DNA of 64,000 bases from Parerythrobacter_A sp963761775. Its GTDB lineage: Bacteria > Pseudomonadota > Alphaproteobacteria > Sphingomonadales > Sphingomonadaceae. Below are positions 51,238 to 59,131 of this stretch, piece by piece. The notes below the pieces were generated by a model, which ran no database searches, was not told where the DNA came from, and saw only the letters and a program-made list of their open reading frames with translations. Positions within the stretch are counted from its first letter, which is position 1. Each line of letters opens with the position of its first letter. Location of the stretch: contig CAVXIF010000003.1 of assembly GCA_963761775.1 (NCBI GenBank), positions 132,430 through 196,429 of the forward strand, written 5' to 3'. The translations under genes and the position numbers were made by a program.

Positions 51238-52376
51238 GACGTTATCCCGGTTTCGGTTATGGGTTGATGTCCGTCGTTTTCGCCCAACGCTTCCTCGCGA
51301 TAGAGGCCTAGCGATCGCATGACCGGAAGGTCGTGGAACGCGAACAGGCAGGCGTCTTCGCTCTGCGACGCGTTGGCGTGTTCGTGGTACATCCACGACG
51401 GCACGACGAAGATATCCCGCTCTTTCCAGTCGAAACGGCGGCCGTTGATGATGGAATAGCCGCGTCCCTTGGCGCATTGATAGACGAACGATCCGACCTG
51501 GCGGTGCGCCTTGGTGTGCTCTCCTGCGCGCAGCAATTGCATCTGCGCGCCCATCGTCGGCATGACCGGGCCGCCGGTAACCGGATTGACGAAGTCCATC
51601 GCTATCCCGTCATACGGAGAGCCGTCGGACGCGGCGGCCAACTTCACGAGAGCATCGTATGTCGGCCCCCACTCGTACTTGTACATCGGTGAATAGCGCT
51701 TGTCCCAGTCGGACCCCTGCGGACGCAAACCCGTTCCGGACCACGTCGATGTCGTGTCGTTTACCGGGTAGGAAACCGCCTGCTGAAGTTCGGGATGCAC
51801 TTCGTAGAAATTGGCATCCAGCGCGTTCATCAGGGGAATGTCGAGACCGTCCTGCCAGATACAGATCGTGCCGTCCTCCGCCACGCCGTGTTCGTGCCAC
51901 GTGCCGTTCGGCGTGAGCACGAAATCGTTCGGGCCGAGCGTGATCTTGTGCCCGTCGACATTGGTGAAGGCTCCGCGACCTTCCATGATGAACCGCAGCG
52001 CCGACGCGCTGTGCCGATGGCTCGATGCACATTCGCCCGGCGCCATTACCTGCAATCCGGAATACAACCAGCCAACCGCGGCGACGACATCGGAACGCCC
52101 CGGGTTTTCCAGGTAGACGACGCGCCGACCGGCCTGCTCCGGCGTGACGAGATCGAGCGCGCGCAGAACATCTTCGCGCAACTCCGCATAGCGCCACAGC
52201 ATCGGTTCCGACTGGGTAACGGGTTCCCAAGGCTCGATCTTGTTCGCAACCGTCCATAGCGCCCCGGTGCCAAGCGACTGGAGCCGTTCATAATAGGCGA
52301 CGAGTTCGGGGGTATCGGCAACATTGGCACGACCTGCGACGTCTTCGCGATAGGCATCGAACGCATGCGCGGTCAT
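51234..52376 (-). CDS. Gentisate 1,2-dioxygenase (bicupin)
   Basis: A 380-residue bicupin ring-cleavage dioxygenase. Iron ligands His120 and His122 in CASSHRHSASALRF and His161 in GTWHEHG form the active N-terminal cupin, with GRGAFTNVDGHKITLGPNDFVLTPNGTWHEHG; the C-terminal cupin has HRQVGSFVYQCAKGRGYSIINGRRFDWKERDIFVVPSWMYHEH. The pattern matches gentisate 1,2-dioxygenases and relatives (1-hydroxy-2-naphthoate and salicylate dioxygenases). The ATG at 52376 is chosen as the family-length start; the frame runs back to 52619 through the divergent promoter and nitrilase gene. Opens gentisate to maleylpyruvate. Divergent from the nitrilase. Confidence 0.87.
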   Translation of the reverse strand: MTAHAFDAYREDVAGRANVADTPELVAYYERLQSLGTGALWTVANKIEPWEPVTQSEPMLWRYAELREDVLRALDLVTPEQAGRRVVYLENPGRSDVVAAVGWLYSGLQVMAPGECASSHRHSASALRFIMEGRGAFTNVDGHKITLGPNDFVLTPNGTWHEHGVAEDGTICIWQDGLDIPLMNALDANFYEVHPELQQAVSYPVNDTTSTWSGTGLRPQGSDWDKRYSPMYKYEWGPTYDALVKLAAASDGSPYDGIAMDFVNPVTGGPVMPTMGAQMQLLRAGEHTKAHRQVGSFVYQCAKGRGYSIINGRRFDWKERDIFVVPSWMYHEHANASQSEDACLFAFHDLPVMRSLGLYREEALGENDGHQPITETGITS

Positions 52377-52473
52377 CTTGTCTGCATCTCCCGTCACCCG
52401 ACCTTCCATCCGGTTATTGCCTGGACAGTCATTGCCATTACCCGGTCTTGTCGGTGTCATGCTAATTAGTCCT

Positions 52474-53415
52474 ATGCCCATGACCTCTTTTCGTGCCGCA
52501 GTCATCCAGGCGGCATCCGACCCGTTCGATCCCGCTGCTTCGGCCCGGAAGGCCGAAAGGCTGATCGGCGAGGCTGCCGCGGGCGGCGCGGATATCGCCG
52601 TATTTCCCGAAGCGTTCATCGGCGGCTATCCTAAGGGTGCGTCATTCGATACGCCTGTCGGCCGCCGTACGGATAAGGGTCGGGACGCCTATGCCCGATA
52701 TTTCGATGCCGCCGTGACCATCGATGGCCCCGAAGTCGCGCAAATTCGGGAAGCGGCGCATGCGGCCAAGATGGTGGTCGTCATCGGGGTCATCGAACGT
52801 GCCGACAGCACGCTGTATTGCACTGCGCTGATAATCGACGGGGAAGGCGGCACTCTGGCAAAGCATCGCAAGCTGATGCCGACCGGTGCGGAACGCCTGA
52901 TCTGGGGGTTTGGCGATGGCTCCACCATGCCCGTGGTCGAAACCGGCATGGGCATGGTCGGGGCCGTCATCTGTTGGGAAAACTACATGCCGATGATGCG
53001 CATGGCGATGTTTGCACAAGGCGTGACGTTGTATTGCGCGCCAACCGCAGACGACCGCGACGGGTGGGCAGCGAGCATGCAGCACATCGCGCTAGAAGGG
53101 CGCTGCCATGTGCTTTCGGCATGCCAATTCGTCAGGCGCAAAGCCTATCCCGCCGATTACGAGTGCGCGCTGGGCGACGATCCCGAAACCATCCTGATGC
53201 GCGGCGGAAGCATGATCGTCGGGCCGCTTGGAGAAGTGCTGGCCGGCCCCGACCATAGCGGCGAGACCATTCTCTACGCTGATTGCGATTCTGCGGATAT
53301 TGTCCGCGCGCGCTATGATTTCGACGTGGCCGGACATTATGCCCGGCCGGACGTTTTCCGGCTGGACGTGGACCGTCGCGCGAAGCCGGCCGTTGCATGG
53401 CCGGAGACACCGTGA
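52474..53415 (+). CDS. Nitrilase (true nitrilase branch)
   Basis: A 313-residue nitrilase: triad Glu in FPEAFIGGYPKG, Lys in LAKHRKLMPTGAERLIWGFGDGS, Cys in VICWENYMPMMRMAMF. CWENYMP is the signature of nitrile-hydrolysing members (EC 3.5.5.1) rather than of amidases or N-carbamoyl hydrolases. Later CHVLSACQFVRRKAYP and GGSMIVGPLGEVLAGP fit as well. ATG 52474 (MPMTSFRAAV) is taken; 52480 is equally possible. It is divergent from the gentisate dioxygenase and overlaps the flavin reductase start (TGATG). Would supply a carboxylic acid from an aromatic or aliphatic nitrile to the pathway. Confidence 0.88.
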   Translation: MPMTSFRAAVIQAASDPFDPAASARKAERLIGEAAAGGADIAVFPEAFIGGYPKGASFDTPVGRRTDKGRDAYARYFDAAVTIDGPEVAQIREAAHAAKMVVVIGVIERADSTLYCTALIIDGEGGTLAKHRKLMPTGAERLIWGFGDGSTMPVVETGMGMVGAVICWENYMPMMRMAMFAQGVTLYCAPTADDRDGWAASMQHIALEGRCHVLSACQFVRRKAYPADYECALGDDPETILMRGGSMIVGPLGEVLAGPDHSGETILYADCDSADIVRARYDFDVAGHYARPDVFRLDVDRRAKPAVAWPETP

Positions 53416-54050
53416 TGTTCTTCGAAATGAAAGACCTCAGTGCGCACGAACGCTACAAGCTGCTGAGCGCAGCCATCGTGCCGCGCCCGATTGCCTGGGT
53501 CAGCACCGTATCGACACACGGGATCGGAAATATCGCACCCTATAGCTTCTTCAACATGATGGGTGCCGACCCGCCACTGCTTGTCTTGGGTGCGATGCGG
53601 CAGGGGGACGGGTCGCTGAAGGACACGGCGCGCAATATCCTGGAAACGGGCGAGTTCGTCGTTAACCTGGTGGGGGAGAAACAGCTCGAAGCGATGAATG
53701 TCACTTGCGCCGATGCACCGGCGGAGGTGGACGAAGCGGAACTGGCCGGGTTGGAGACAAGCGCGAGCATGGGCGTACTGCCTCGCCGTATAGCAGGGGC
53801 GCCCGTTTCATTCGAATGTCGCTCGTACCAACATGTCGATGCGGCCCCTTCGACCGTGATCGTGATCGGCGAGGTGACCGCAATTCATGCCGATGACCGC
53901 TACGCCGATCGAGAGCGATTGCGGCTCGATCCCGTCGCGATGGGGCTCGTCGGTCGTATTCATGGCCCCGGTGCATACACGCGCATCAATCTCGACCGAC
54001 AGCTCGATCGACCGGTGTACGACATGATGGGGCGGGGCAGCACGGACTGA
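53415..54050 (+). CDS. Flavin reductase-like (FMN-binding split-barrel) protein
   Basis: A 211-residue split-barrel flavin-binding protein: YKLLSAAIVPRPIAWVSTVSTHGIGNIAPYSFFNMMGADPPLLVLGAM, GSLKDTARNILETGEFVVNLVGEKQLEAMNVTCADAP and SFECRSYQHVDAAPSTVIVIGEVTAIH. The motif RPIAWVST...NxAPYSFFN is the hallmark of the flavin reductase / DIM6 family. It overlaps the nitrilase stop by one base, so it is co-translated. It could supply reduced FMN to a monooxygenase or act as an oxidoreductase. No two-component oxygenase is visible nearby, so the partner is unknown. Confidence 0.85.
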   Translation: MFFEMKDLSAHERYKLLSAAIVPRPIAWVSTVSTHGIGNIAPYSFFNMMGADPPLLVLGAMRQGDGSLKDTARNILETGEFVVNLVGEKQLEAMNVTCADAPAEVDEAELAGLETSASMGVLPRRIAGAPVSFECRSYQHVDAAPSTVIVIGEVTAIHADDRYADRERLRLDPVAMGLVGRIHGPGAYTRINLDRQLDRPVYDMMGRGSTD

Positions 54051-54062
54051 TACGACGCCGCG

Positions 54063-55013
54063 TCAGGCTTCAGCCTTGGCCAGAACAGGAGAAGCGGCTT
54101 CAGGTTGAGCCTCGATCGATTGCCCGACCTCGACGAGGCGGTTGATGAACCTTCTCACCGGCGCGAGCATAACGCCGCGCTTGCGATAGGTAACGCCGAC
54201 CTTCACCGGTTCCCAGATGGCACGATTGACGTTCAACGGCACCAGATGGGCATATTCCCGTTCCAGATGGATCAACGCTTTGGGCAGATAGCTGAGATAC
54301 TCGCCCTCTTGCAGGATCGTTGCCATAAAGGTCGATGAAGGGGTGGTTATGACGCAGATGGGCGGCTTCAACCCGGCTTCGCGCATGACCCGGACCAACC
54401 GGTCGCGCTCGCCCTCGGTCCCGTCGGGCAGCACCCATTTGTAATCGCCGAAGGATTCAATATCGACACGGGCTTGCTGCGCCAATGGATGATCGCGATT
54501 GGCGACAACGACGATCTCGTCATGCAACGCGATTTCCTGGCGCAGGTCGTCGTCATGAGAGAGCCCGCCGATCGACCCGATCACGATATCGATTTCGCCG
54601 CGACGCAGGCTGGCAATCAATTCGTCGCGCAACCCCTGCCGAAACGTGACCACTGCGCTGTCGTCCTGCGCCATGAAAGCCCGGACTGCTTGGGGGATGA
54701 CATACTGCATCATCGTGGCGCCCGCGCCGACGCGAACGAACCCCTTGCCAGCGCCTTTCATCTGCTGGATTTCCGCAACCGCACGGTCGATCTCGCCGGT
54801 GATAAGCGAAGCATATTCCACGAAGATGCGGCCATATTCGGTCGGCACGACACCAACCGGATGCCGTTCCAGCAGCATGACATCGAGCGATTGTTCAAGA
54901 TTGCGAATGCTTTTCGACAGCGCCGGCTGGGTAACGTTCAGATGTTCGGCAGCCTTGCCGAAACTGGCGCAGCGGACAATTTCCAAAAAATACTTGATTT
55001 GGCGCAGTTCCAT
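54063..55013 (-). CDS. LysR-family transcriptional regulator
   Basis: A 316-residue LTTR: N-terminal helix-turn-helix LRQIKYFLEIVRCASFGKAAEHLNVTQPALSKSIRNLEQSLDVMLLERHPVGVVPTEYGRIF and an effector domain (VGAGATMMQYVIPQAVRAFM, VTFRQGLRDELIASLRRGEIDIVIGSIGGLSHDDDL). It follows the esterase gene by 36 bases at the tail of the ligase-thiolase-dioxygenase operon and faces the flavin reductase. It is the only regulator of the aromatic island and probably responds to an aromatic acid or its CoA/gentisate product. Confidence 0.9.
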   Translation of the reverse strand: MELRQIKYFLEIVRCASFGKAAEHLNVTQPALSKSIRNLEQSLDVMLLERHPVGVVPTEYGRIFVEYASLITGEIDRAVAEIQQMKGAGKGFVRVGAGATMMQYVIPQAVRAFMAQDDSAVVTFRQGLRDELIASLRRGEIDIVIGSIGGLSHDDDLRQEIALHDEIVVVANRDHPLAQQARVDIESFGDYKWVLPDGTEGERDRLVRVMREAGLKPPICVITTPSSTFMATILQEGEYLSYLPKALIHLEREYAHLVPLNVNRAIWEPVKVGVTYRKRGVMLAPVRRFINRLVEVGQSIEAQPEAASPVLAKAEA

Positions 55014-55049
55014 GGATGTCAGACTACGCTTATCAACACATGTTGCAAG

Positions 55050-55961
55050 TCACCGGGGCGATACGCCCTCGGGCGACGAACACTTATGAATGAAGCTCCC
55101 ACCTTGGGAAATGGCCCATTCACCCTCATCAATGGCGTGCGCGAACAGGGGCCATACATGGATCATTCCAACCCATTCCTGGAAGACGGCCTCACCACCG
55201 GCAGCCACTATCCTGTCGCGCAGGCGCACCGAATCATCGAACAGGACTTCTTCCGAACCGACCTGGATCAATGTAGGCGGCAAGCCCTTAGCCGTGCCGA
55301 ACAAGGGCGAGGCCCGAGGGTCGCTGGGATCCGCATCGCCGAGATAGGTTGCCGCGGTCGGATCCATCGTCGCGGCATCGATGAACGGATCGAGCGCAGC
55401 GCGCGGGACGATGGACGATCCCGAATGCGTGAGATCGAGATAGGGCGATACCAGCCATTGTGCGGCAGGCATGTTCTGGCCCTTCGCGACACGATGCTGA
55501 AGCGTGCCGAGCGCCAGGTTTGCGCCCGCACTGTCACCACCAATTGCGACCTTGGTCATATCGCAATGTTTGTCCGCCCATGTGCAGGCCGCGATCGCAT
55601 CGTCCAAGGCGCCGGGGAAGCGATGCTCGGGCGCAAGTCGGTAATCCACAAGCAGCACCTTGGCTTTTGCCGCAGCTGCGACCCGCGCTGCAAAGGCGCG
55701 ATAGCTGTTGGACGATCCCAGCACGAAAGCGCCACCATGCAACCATAGCACGATGCGGTCGGTATCAAGATGTTCGAACCCGCAGAGAAGGCCGCTAACC
55801 CCTTTCGAAAGTTGCACCCGCTCATACGTGAACCCGTCGGGCAAAGGGAGCGCCCCCATCTGCGCTTCGAAGCCCTGCCGCCGCGCATCCAGCGGGGGAG
55901 CGGGCATTGTGCGGCGCTCCATGAATGCGGCGCGCAGCGGTTCGACCTGCTCAAGCGACAC
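55050..55961 (-). CDS. Alpha/beta hydrolase, hormone-sensitive-lipase (GDXG) family esterase
   Basis: A 303-residue GDXG-family hydrolase: oxyanion motif HGGAFVLGSS, catalytic Ser in GGDSAGANLALG, late Asp in QVGSEEVLFDDSVRLRD and His in GMIHVWPLFA. The GTG at 55961 overlaps the ligase stop by 11 bases; ATG 55922 is the alternative. It hydrolyses small esters, and in this operon may release an acid from an ester form of the substrate, such as a methyl ester of an aromatic acid. That link is inferred. Confidence 0.85.
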   Translation of the reverse strand: MSLEQVEPLRAAFMERRTMPAPPLDARRQGFEAQMGALPLPDGFTYERVQLSKGVSGLLCGFEHLDTDRIVLWLHGGAFVLGSSNSYRAFAARVAAAAKAKVLLVDYRLAPEHRFPGALDDAIAACTWADKHCDMTKVAIGGDSAGANLALGTLQHRVAKGQNMPAAQWLVSPYLDLTHSGSSIVPRAALDPFIDAATMDPTAATYLGDADPSDPRASPLFGTAKGLPPTLIQVGSEEVLFDDSVRLRDRIVAAGGEAVFQEWVGMIHVWPLFAHAIDEGEWAISQGGSFIHKCSSPEGVSPR

Positions 55962-57453
55962 GGGTTTCGCTTTCCAGTATCGTGCGGGCGAGCGTTCGCA
56001 ACGCCTGTTTGTCGATCTTTCCGACATTCGTCTTGGGAAGCGACGGCTGGACGATGATACGAGTGGGGCGCTTATATTTCACCAGGCGGCTTTCACAATG
56101 TGCCGCCACTGCCTCGGACGTGGCGTCGCCCGACACGAAGCTCCAGATGACTTCGCCCCGATAGGGGTCCGGCACGCCGATCGTTCCGCTTTCCGAGACC
56201 GCGGGCAAGCTCATCAGCGCTTCGTCGATCTCGCGCGGATAGACGTTAAATCCGCCGACGATGGCCATGTCCTTCTTGCGGTCTTCGATGAACACGTACC
56301 CCTGTTCGTCCATGCGGCCGATGTCTCCTGTATACAACCAGCCATCGACCAGGGTCGCAATGGTCGCCGCCCGGCTGTTCAAATACCCGTCCATGATCTG
56401 CGGTCCGCGTGCGATGATCTCCCCGACTTTCTGCCCACCGGCAATGGCGACCTGTGTTTCCGGAAGAGGAGGGCCGACTGAACCCTGCTTCAGTTTCATA
56501 TTCGGTCCATGATAGGTCAGGATCGGACCCGCTTCGCTTTGCCCGTACCCTTCGTAGATCGGCACGCCGGTGCATTGGTGCCAACGGTCCAGCGTATCAA
56601 GCGCAAGAGGAGCGGACCCGGAATAGGCGCAGCGTACGCTCGCCAAAGCATCGCGTTTCAGGCCATCGTAGCCGAGCAGGCTGTTGAAGACTGTGGGGCC
56701 GGCCGGCAATCGCGTAATGGAGTGCTTTGCGATGCAATCCATTACCCAATCCGGGCGATAGCGCGGTAGAATATGGAGCGCTCCCCCCGCGTAGGCGGCG
56801 AGGTGCAGGCACATCGCGGCGGCGAAACTGTGATACAGCGGCATCATGCAAACGATGCGCTCGTCGCCCGGCATCGTTGGCAGCACAGCTTCACGCTGCG
56901 CGACATTCGTTGCCACGGCGCGATGGCTCAACATCGCGGCTTTGGGCACGCCGGTCGTCCCGCCTGTGAATTGCAACACGGCGATGCTATCGGGGGTCAG
57001 ACCAAGCGGGGACGCTGTACTCCGATCGCTTGCTAGCTCTCTCACGGTCATAACAGTATCGGCATCCTGCGCGAGCGTCTTCAGCGAGCCTGCCAGTTCT
57101 GATGAAGTGATGGTGACTACCGGATCGATCCGCGTCAGCAATTGCGACAGTTCGCCGCGCGTGTAATCCGGGTTCAAGCTGGCCGATGCCGCCCCGGCCG
57201 CTTGCGCGGCGAAGGTGGCCACGGCGATATCGATACCGTTGGGCAGCACGATTGCGACATGTCGCCCGTTTGCGCCACGCGCGACGAGCGCACCCGCGAC
57301 GATAAGCACCCGGTCAAGATAGGCGCGGTATGTCAAAGTCTCGTCGCCACACACCAGGGCCGTCGCGTCAGGTCGCTCGGCGGCGGCACGTTCCAGAATG
57401 GCGACCGTCGTTGCGGGCACCCAGACCGGTTTGCCATCGAAGGTGGCTATCAT
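55951..57453 (-). CDS. Acyl-/aryl-CoA ligase (AMP-forming, 4-coumarate-CoA-ligase type)
   Basis: A 500-residue adenylate-forming ligase: P-loop LQFTGGTTGVPKAAMLSH, YEGYGQSEAGPIL (A5), GWLYTGDIGRMDEQGYVFIEDRKKDMAIVGGFNVYPREIDEAL (A7-A8) and the catalytic lysine region PKTNVGKIDKQALR. Activates an aromatic acid (salicylate or a relative) to its CoA thioester for the hydroxylase fusion. The ATG overlaps the thiolase stop (ATGA). It is part of a tight five-gene operon with the dioxygenase. Confidence 0.88.
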   Translation of the reverse strand: MIATFDGKPVWVPATTVAILERAAAERPDATALVCGDETLTYRAYLDRVLIVAGALVARGANGRHVAIVLPNGIDIAVATFAAQAAGAASASLNPDYTRGELSQLLTRIDPVVTITSSELAGSLKTLAQDADTVMTVRELASDRSTASPLGLTPDSIAVLQFTGGTTGVPKAAMLSHRAVATNVAQREAVLPTMPGDERIVCMMPLYHSFAAAMCLHLAAYAGGALHILPRYRPDWVMDCIAKHSITRLPAGPTVFNSLLGYDGLKRDALASVRCAYSGSAPLALDTLDRWHQCTGVPIYEGYGQSEAGPILTYHGPNMKLKQGSVGPPLPETQVAIAGGQKVGEIIARGPQIMDGYLNSRAATIATLVDGWLYTGDIGRMDEQGYVFIEDRKKDMAIVGGFNVYPREIDEALMSLPAVSESGTIGVPDPYRGEVIWSFVSGDATSEAVAAHCESRLVKYKRPTRIIVQPSLPKTNVGKIDKQALRTLARTILESETRVA

Positions 57454-58652
57454 GTGTCGACCTCCAGGATGACGGCCATCGCGGTATCGCCGGCGGCGCA
57501 TCCCTGGAACAAACCCCGGCCCCCGCCGCGCATCGCCAGCTCTTCGATCAGCTCGATCATCGCGCGAAGGCCGGTCGGGCCTTGCGGGTGTCCCCAGACG
57601 AGCGAACAGCCGTAATTGTTCATCTTCATCGCATCGAATTGCGTTTCGCGCGCAAAGACGATGTCGTTCACGATGAACGGGTTGTGCGATTTGACGACGT
57701 CGATCTGCCCGATCGAAAGCCCCGCCTGGGCCAGCGCGCGTTTCGCCGCGGGCACGGGCGCGGCGGGCATAAAGGCAGGCTCGGCCCGGGCCAAGCCGAA
57801 CCCCAGGATCGCGATTTCCGGCCCGCTATCGGCAGCGAGCGCTGCGGCACGGCTGCGCGAGGCCACTATCATGCCCGCGTTCCCGTCTGCCGGGTGCGTC
57901 TGTCCCGCATATGTGACGCTACCCCCGTCCTTGACCGGATCGAGCGCCCTAATCTTTTGTTCGTCGGCGAGCGTTACCCCAATGTCTCCTGCGACCTGTC
58001 CCGCCACCTTTGCGAAGCGCGGATCGGGATAGTCGAACGGGAGGTCCATGTATCTGCGCTGGAATGCGTTATCGTTCGCCGTTGCGTCTTCGTATTGCGC
58101 GTAACGCGCCAAAATCAGGTCATCTTGTTCTTCGCGGGAGATATCCCACTTGCGCGCGACATTCTCGGCAGTCTCGATCATGGCAACGCCGGCGAACGGG
58201 TCGCGGCTGAAGTTATCGAGTACCCAGTTTTCCGTGGCACCCGTGCCCCCCGGCGCGCTGGGCGCAGGATAGTAGATGTTGGGGCCGTTCGAAACCCGAT
58301 CGCAAGTCAGCACCAGCGCGGCGTCCGCCATGCCAGCGGCAATTTCCTGCGCGGCGGTCTGCATACTGCGCGCCGACGTTGCGCAAGCCTGCATTATGCT
58401 TGGACCGCCCACCTCAAGCGCGCCCAGTTCGCCCATAATCCATGGAAGGCCATAGAAACTGTTCTGCTGCGGTACGGTGAACCCGAGGACGCCGAAATCG
58501 AAAACGGTCGCTTGTATCTCGCGTTTGGCAAGAGCGCGCCGGGCGACCCACGCTGCAAACCGCAGGCTGTGCAACTCCGCGAACGCGCCCTGCCAACGCG
58601 CGAAAGGTGTGGACCAGTATCCGCCGTAAGGGATCCAGGCGATGGCGCTCAC
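57450..58652 (-). CDS. Thiolase-family acyl-CoA acyltransferase
   Basis: A 400-residue thiolase: nucleophile Cys90 in SIMQACATSARSMQTAA, the late MNNYGCSLVWGHPQGPTGLRAMIELIEEL (histidine in GHPxG) and GRGLFQGCAAGDTAMAVILE with the final cysteine. These keep the three catalytic positions, though the last is in GLFQGCAAGD rather than CIGGG. Starts at a GTG that overlaps the dioxygenase beta stop. It could cleave a beta-ketoacyl-CoA in side-chain degradation before ring attack. Place between dioxygenase and ligase genes suggests a side-chain beta-oxidation step. Confidence 0.87.
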   Translation of the reverse strand: MSAIAWIPYGGYWSTPFARWQGAFAELHSLRFAAWVARRALAKREIQATVFDFGVLGFTVPQQNSFYGLPWIMGELGALEVGGPSIMQACATSARSMQTAAQEIAAGMADAALVLTCDRVSNGPNIYYPAPSAPGGTGATENWVLDNFSRDPFAGVAMIETAENVARKWDISREEQDDLILARYAQYEDATANDNAFQRRYMDLPFDYPDPRFAKVAGQVAGDIGVTLADEQKIRALDPVKDGGSVTYAGQTHPADGNAGMIVASRSRAAALAADSGPEIAILGFGLARAEPAFMPAAPVPAAKRALAQAGLSIGQIDVVKSHNPFIVNDIVFARETQFDAMKMNNYGCSLVWGHPQGPTGLRAMIELIEELAMRGGGRGLFQGCAAGDTAMAVILEVDT

Positions 58653-59131
58653 AGAGGGGCCGCCATCGCATTCTGCGCGCTGTCGGCATTGATCAGGTCG
58701 ACGCGCTTCTCCGCAATCTTCCACGCGTCATCTACCCTCGCGAAGGTATGACGCACTCGCCCGCCGAATGTACGCTGATCTTCTTCGAACCGGCCGCGAT
58801 TGCGGTATTCCAGGACGATCTGGCTCGAACTGACGATCACTTCGTTTTCGCTCGCCGTCTCGGTTCGAAGTCCGGAAATCACATGCACAGTTCGCGGCGT
58901 GGGTTCGGCTCCGAAGGTGCGCGGGTTCGCCAGCCGATGCGTACGGACCATCATCACCTGCCGATCGTCACGGTAATGGCTGGGCCCGTCGCGCGGGGTC
59001 TCCATGTTGGGCGATACCGGCACCCAGTAAAGGCAATCCTGGGTATAGAGTGCCAGCCATTCCTCGAACCGTTGTTCATCCAGCAGCGCTGCTTCCAGGT
59101 GCACCAGGTCATGCAAAGCAGAATGCGTCAC
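58649..59131 (-). CDS. Ring-hydroxylating dioxygenase, beta subunit
   Basis: A 160-residue cystatin-like fold subunit: LVHLEAALLDEQRFEEWLALYTQDCLYWVPVSPNMETP, RTHRLANPRTFGAEPTPRTVHVISGLRTE and SQIVLEYRNRGRFEEDQRTFGGRVRHTFARVDDAWKIAEKRVDLINAD. Fits the family's usual length and core. The GTG start overlaps the alpha stop (GTGTGA). It is structural, forming the alpha3-beta3 hexamer. No ferredoxin or reductase gene is next to it. Confidence 0.85.
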   Translation of the reverse strand: MTHSALHDLVHLEAALLDEQRFEEWLALYTQDCLYWVPVSPNMETPRDGPSHYRDDRQVMMVRTHRLANPRTFGAEPTPRTVHVISGLRTETASENEVIVSSSQIVLEYRNRGRFEEDQRTFGGRVRHTFARVDDAWKIAEKRVDLINADSAQNAMAAPL

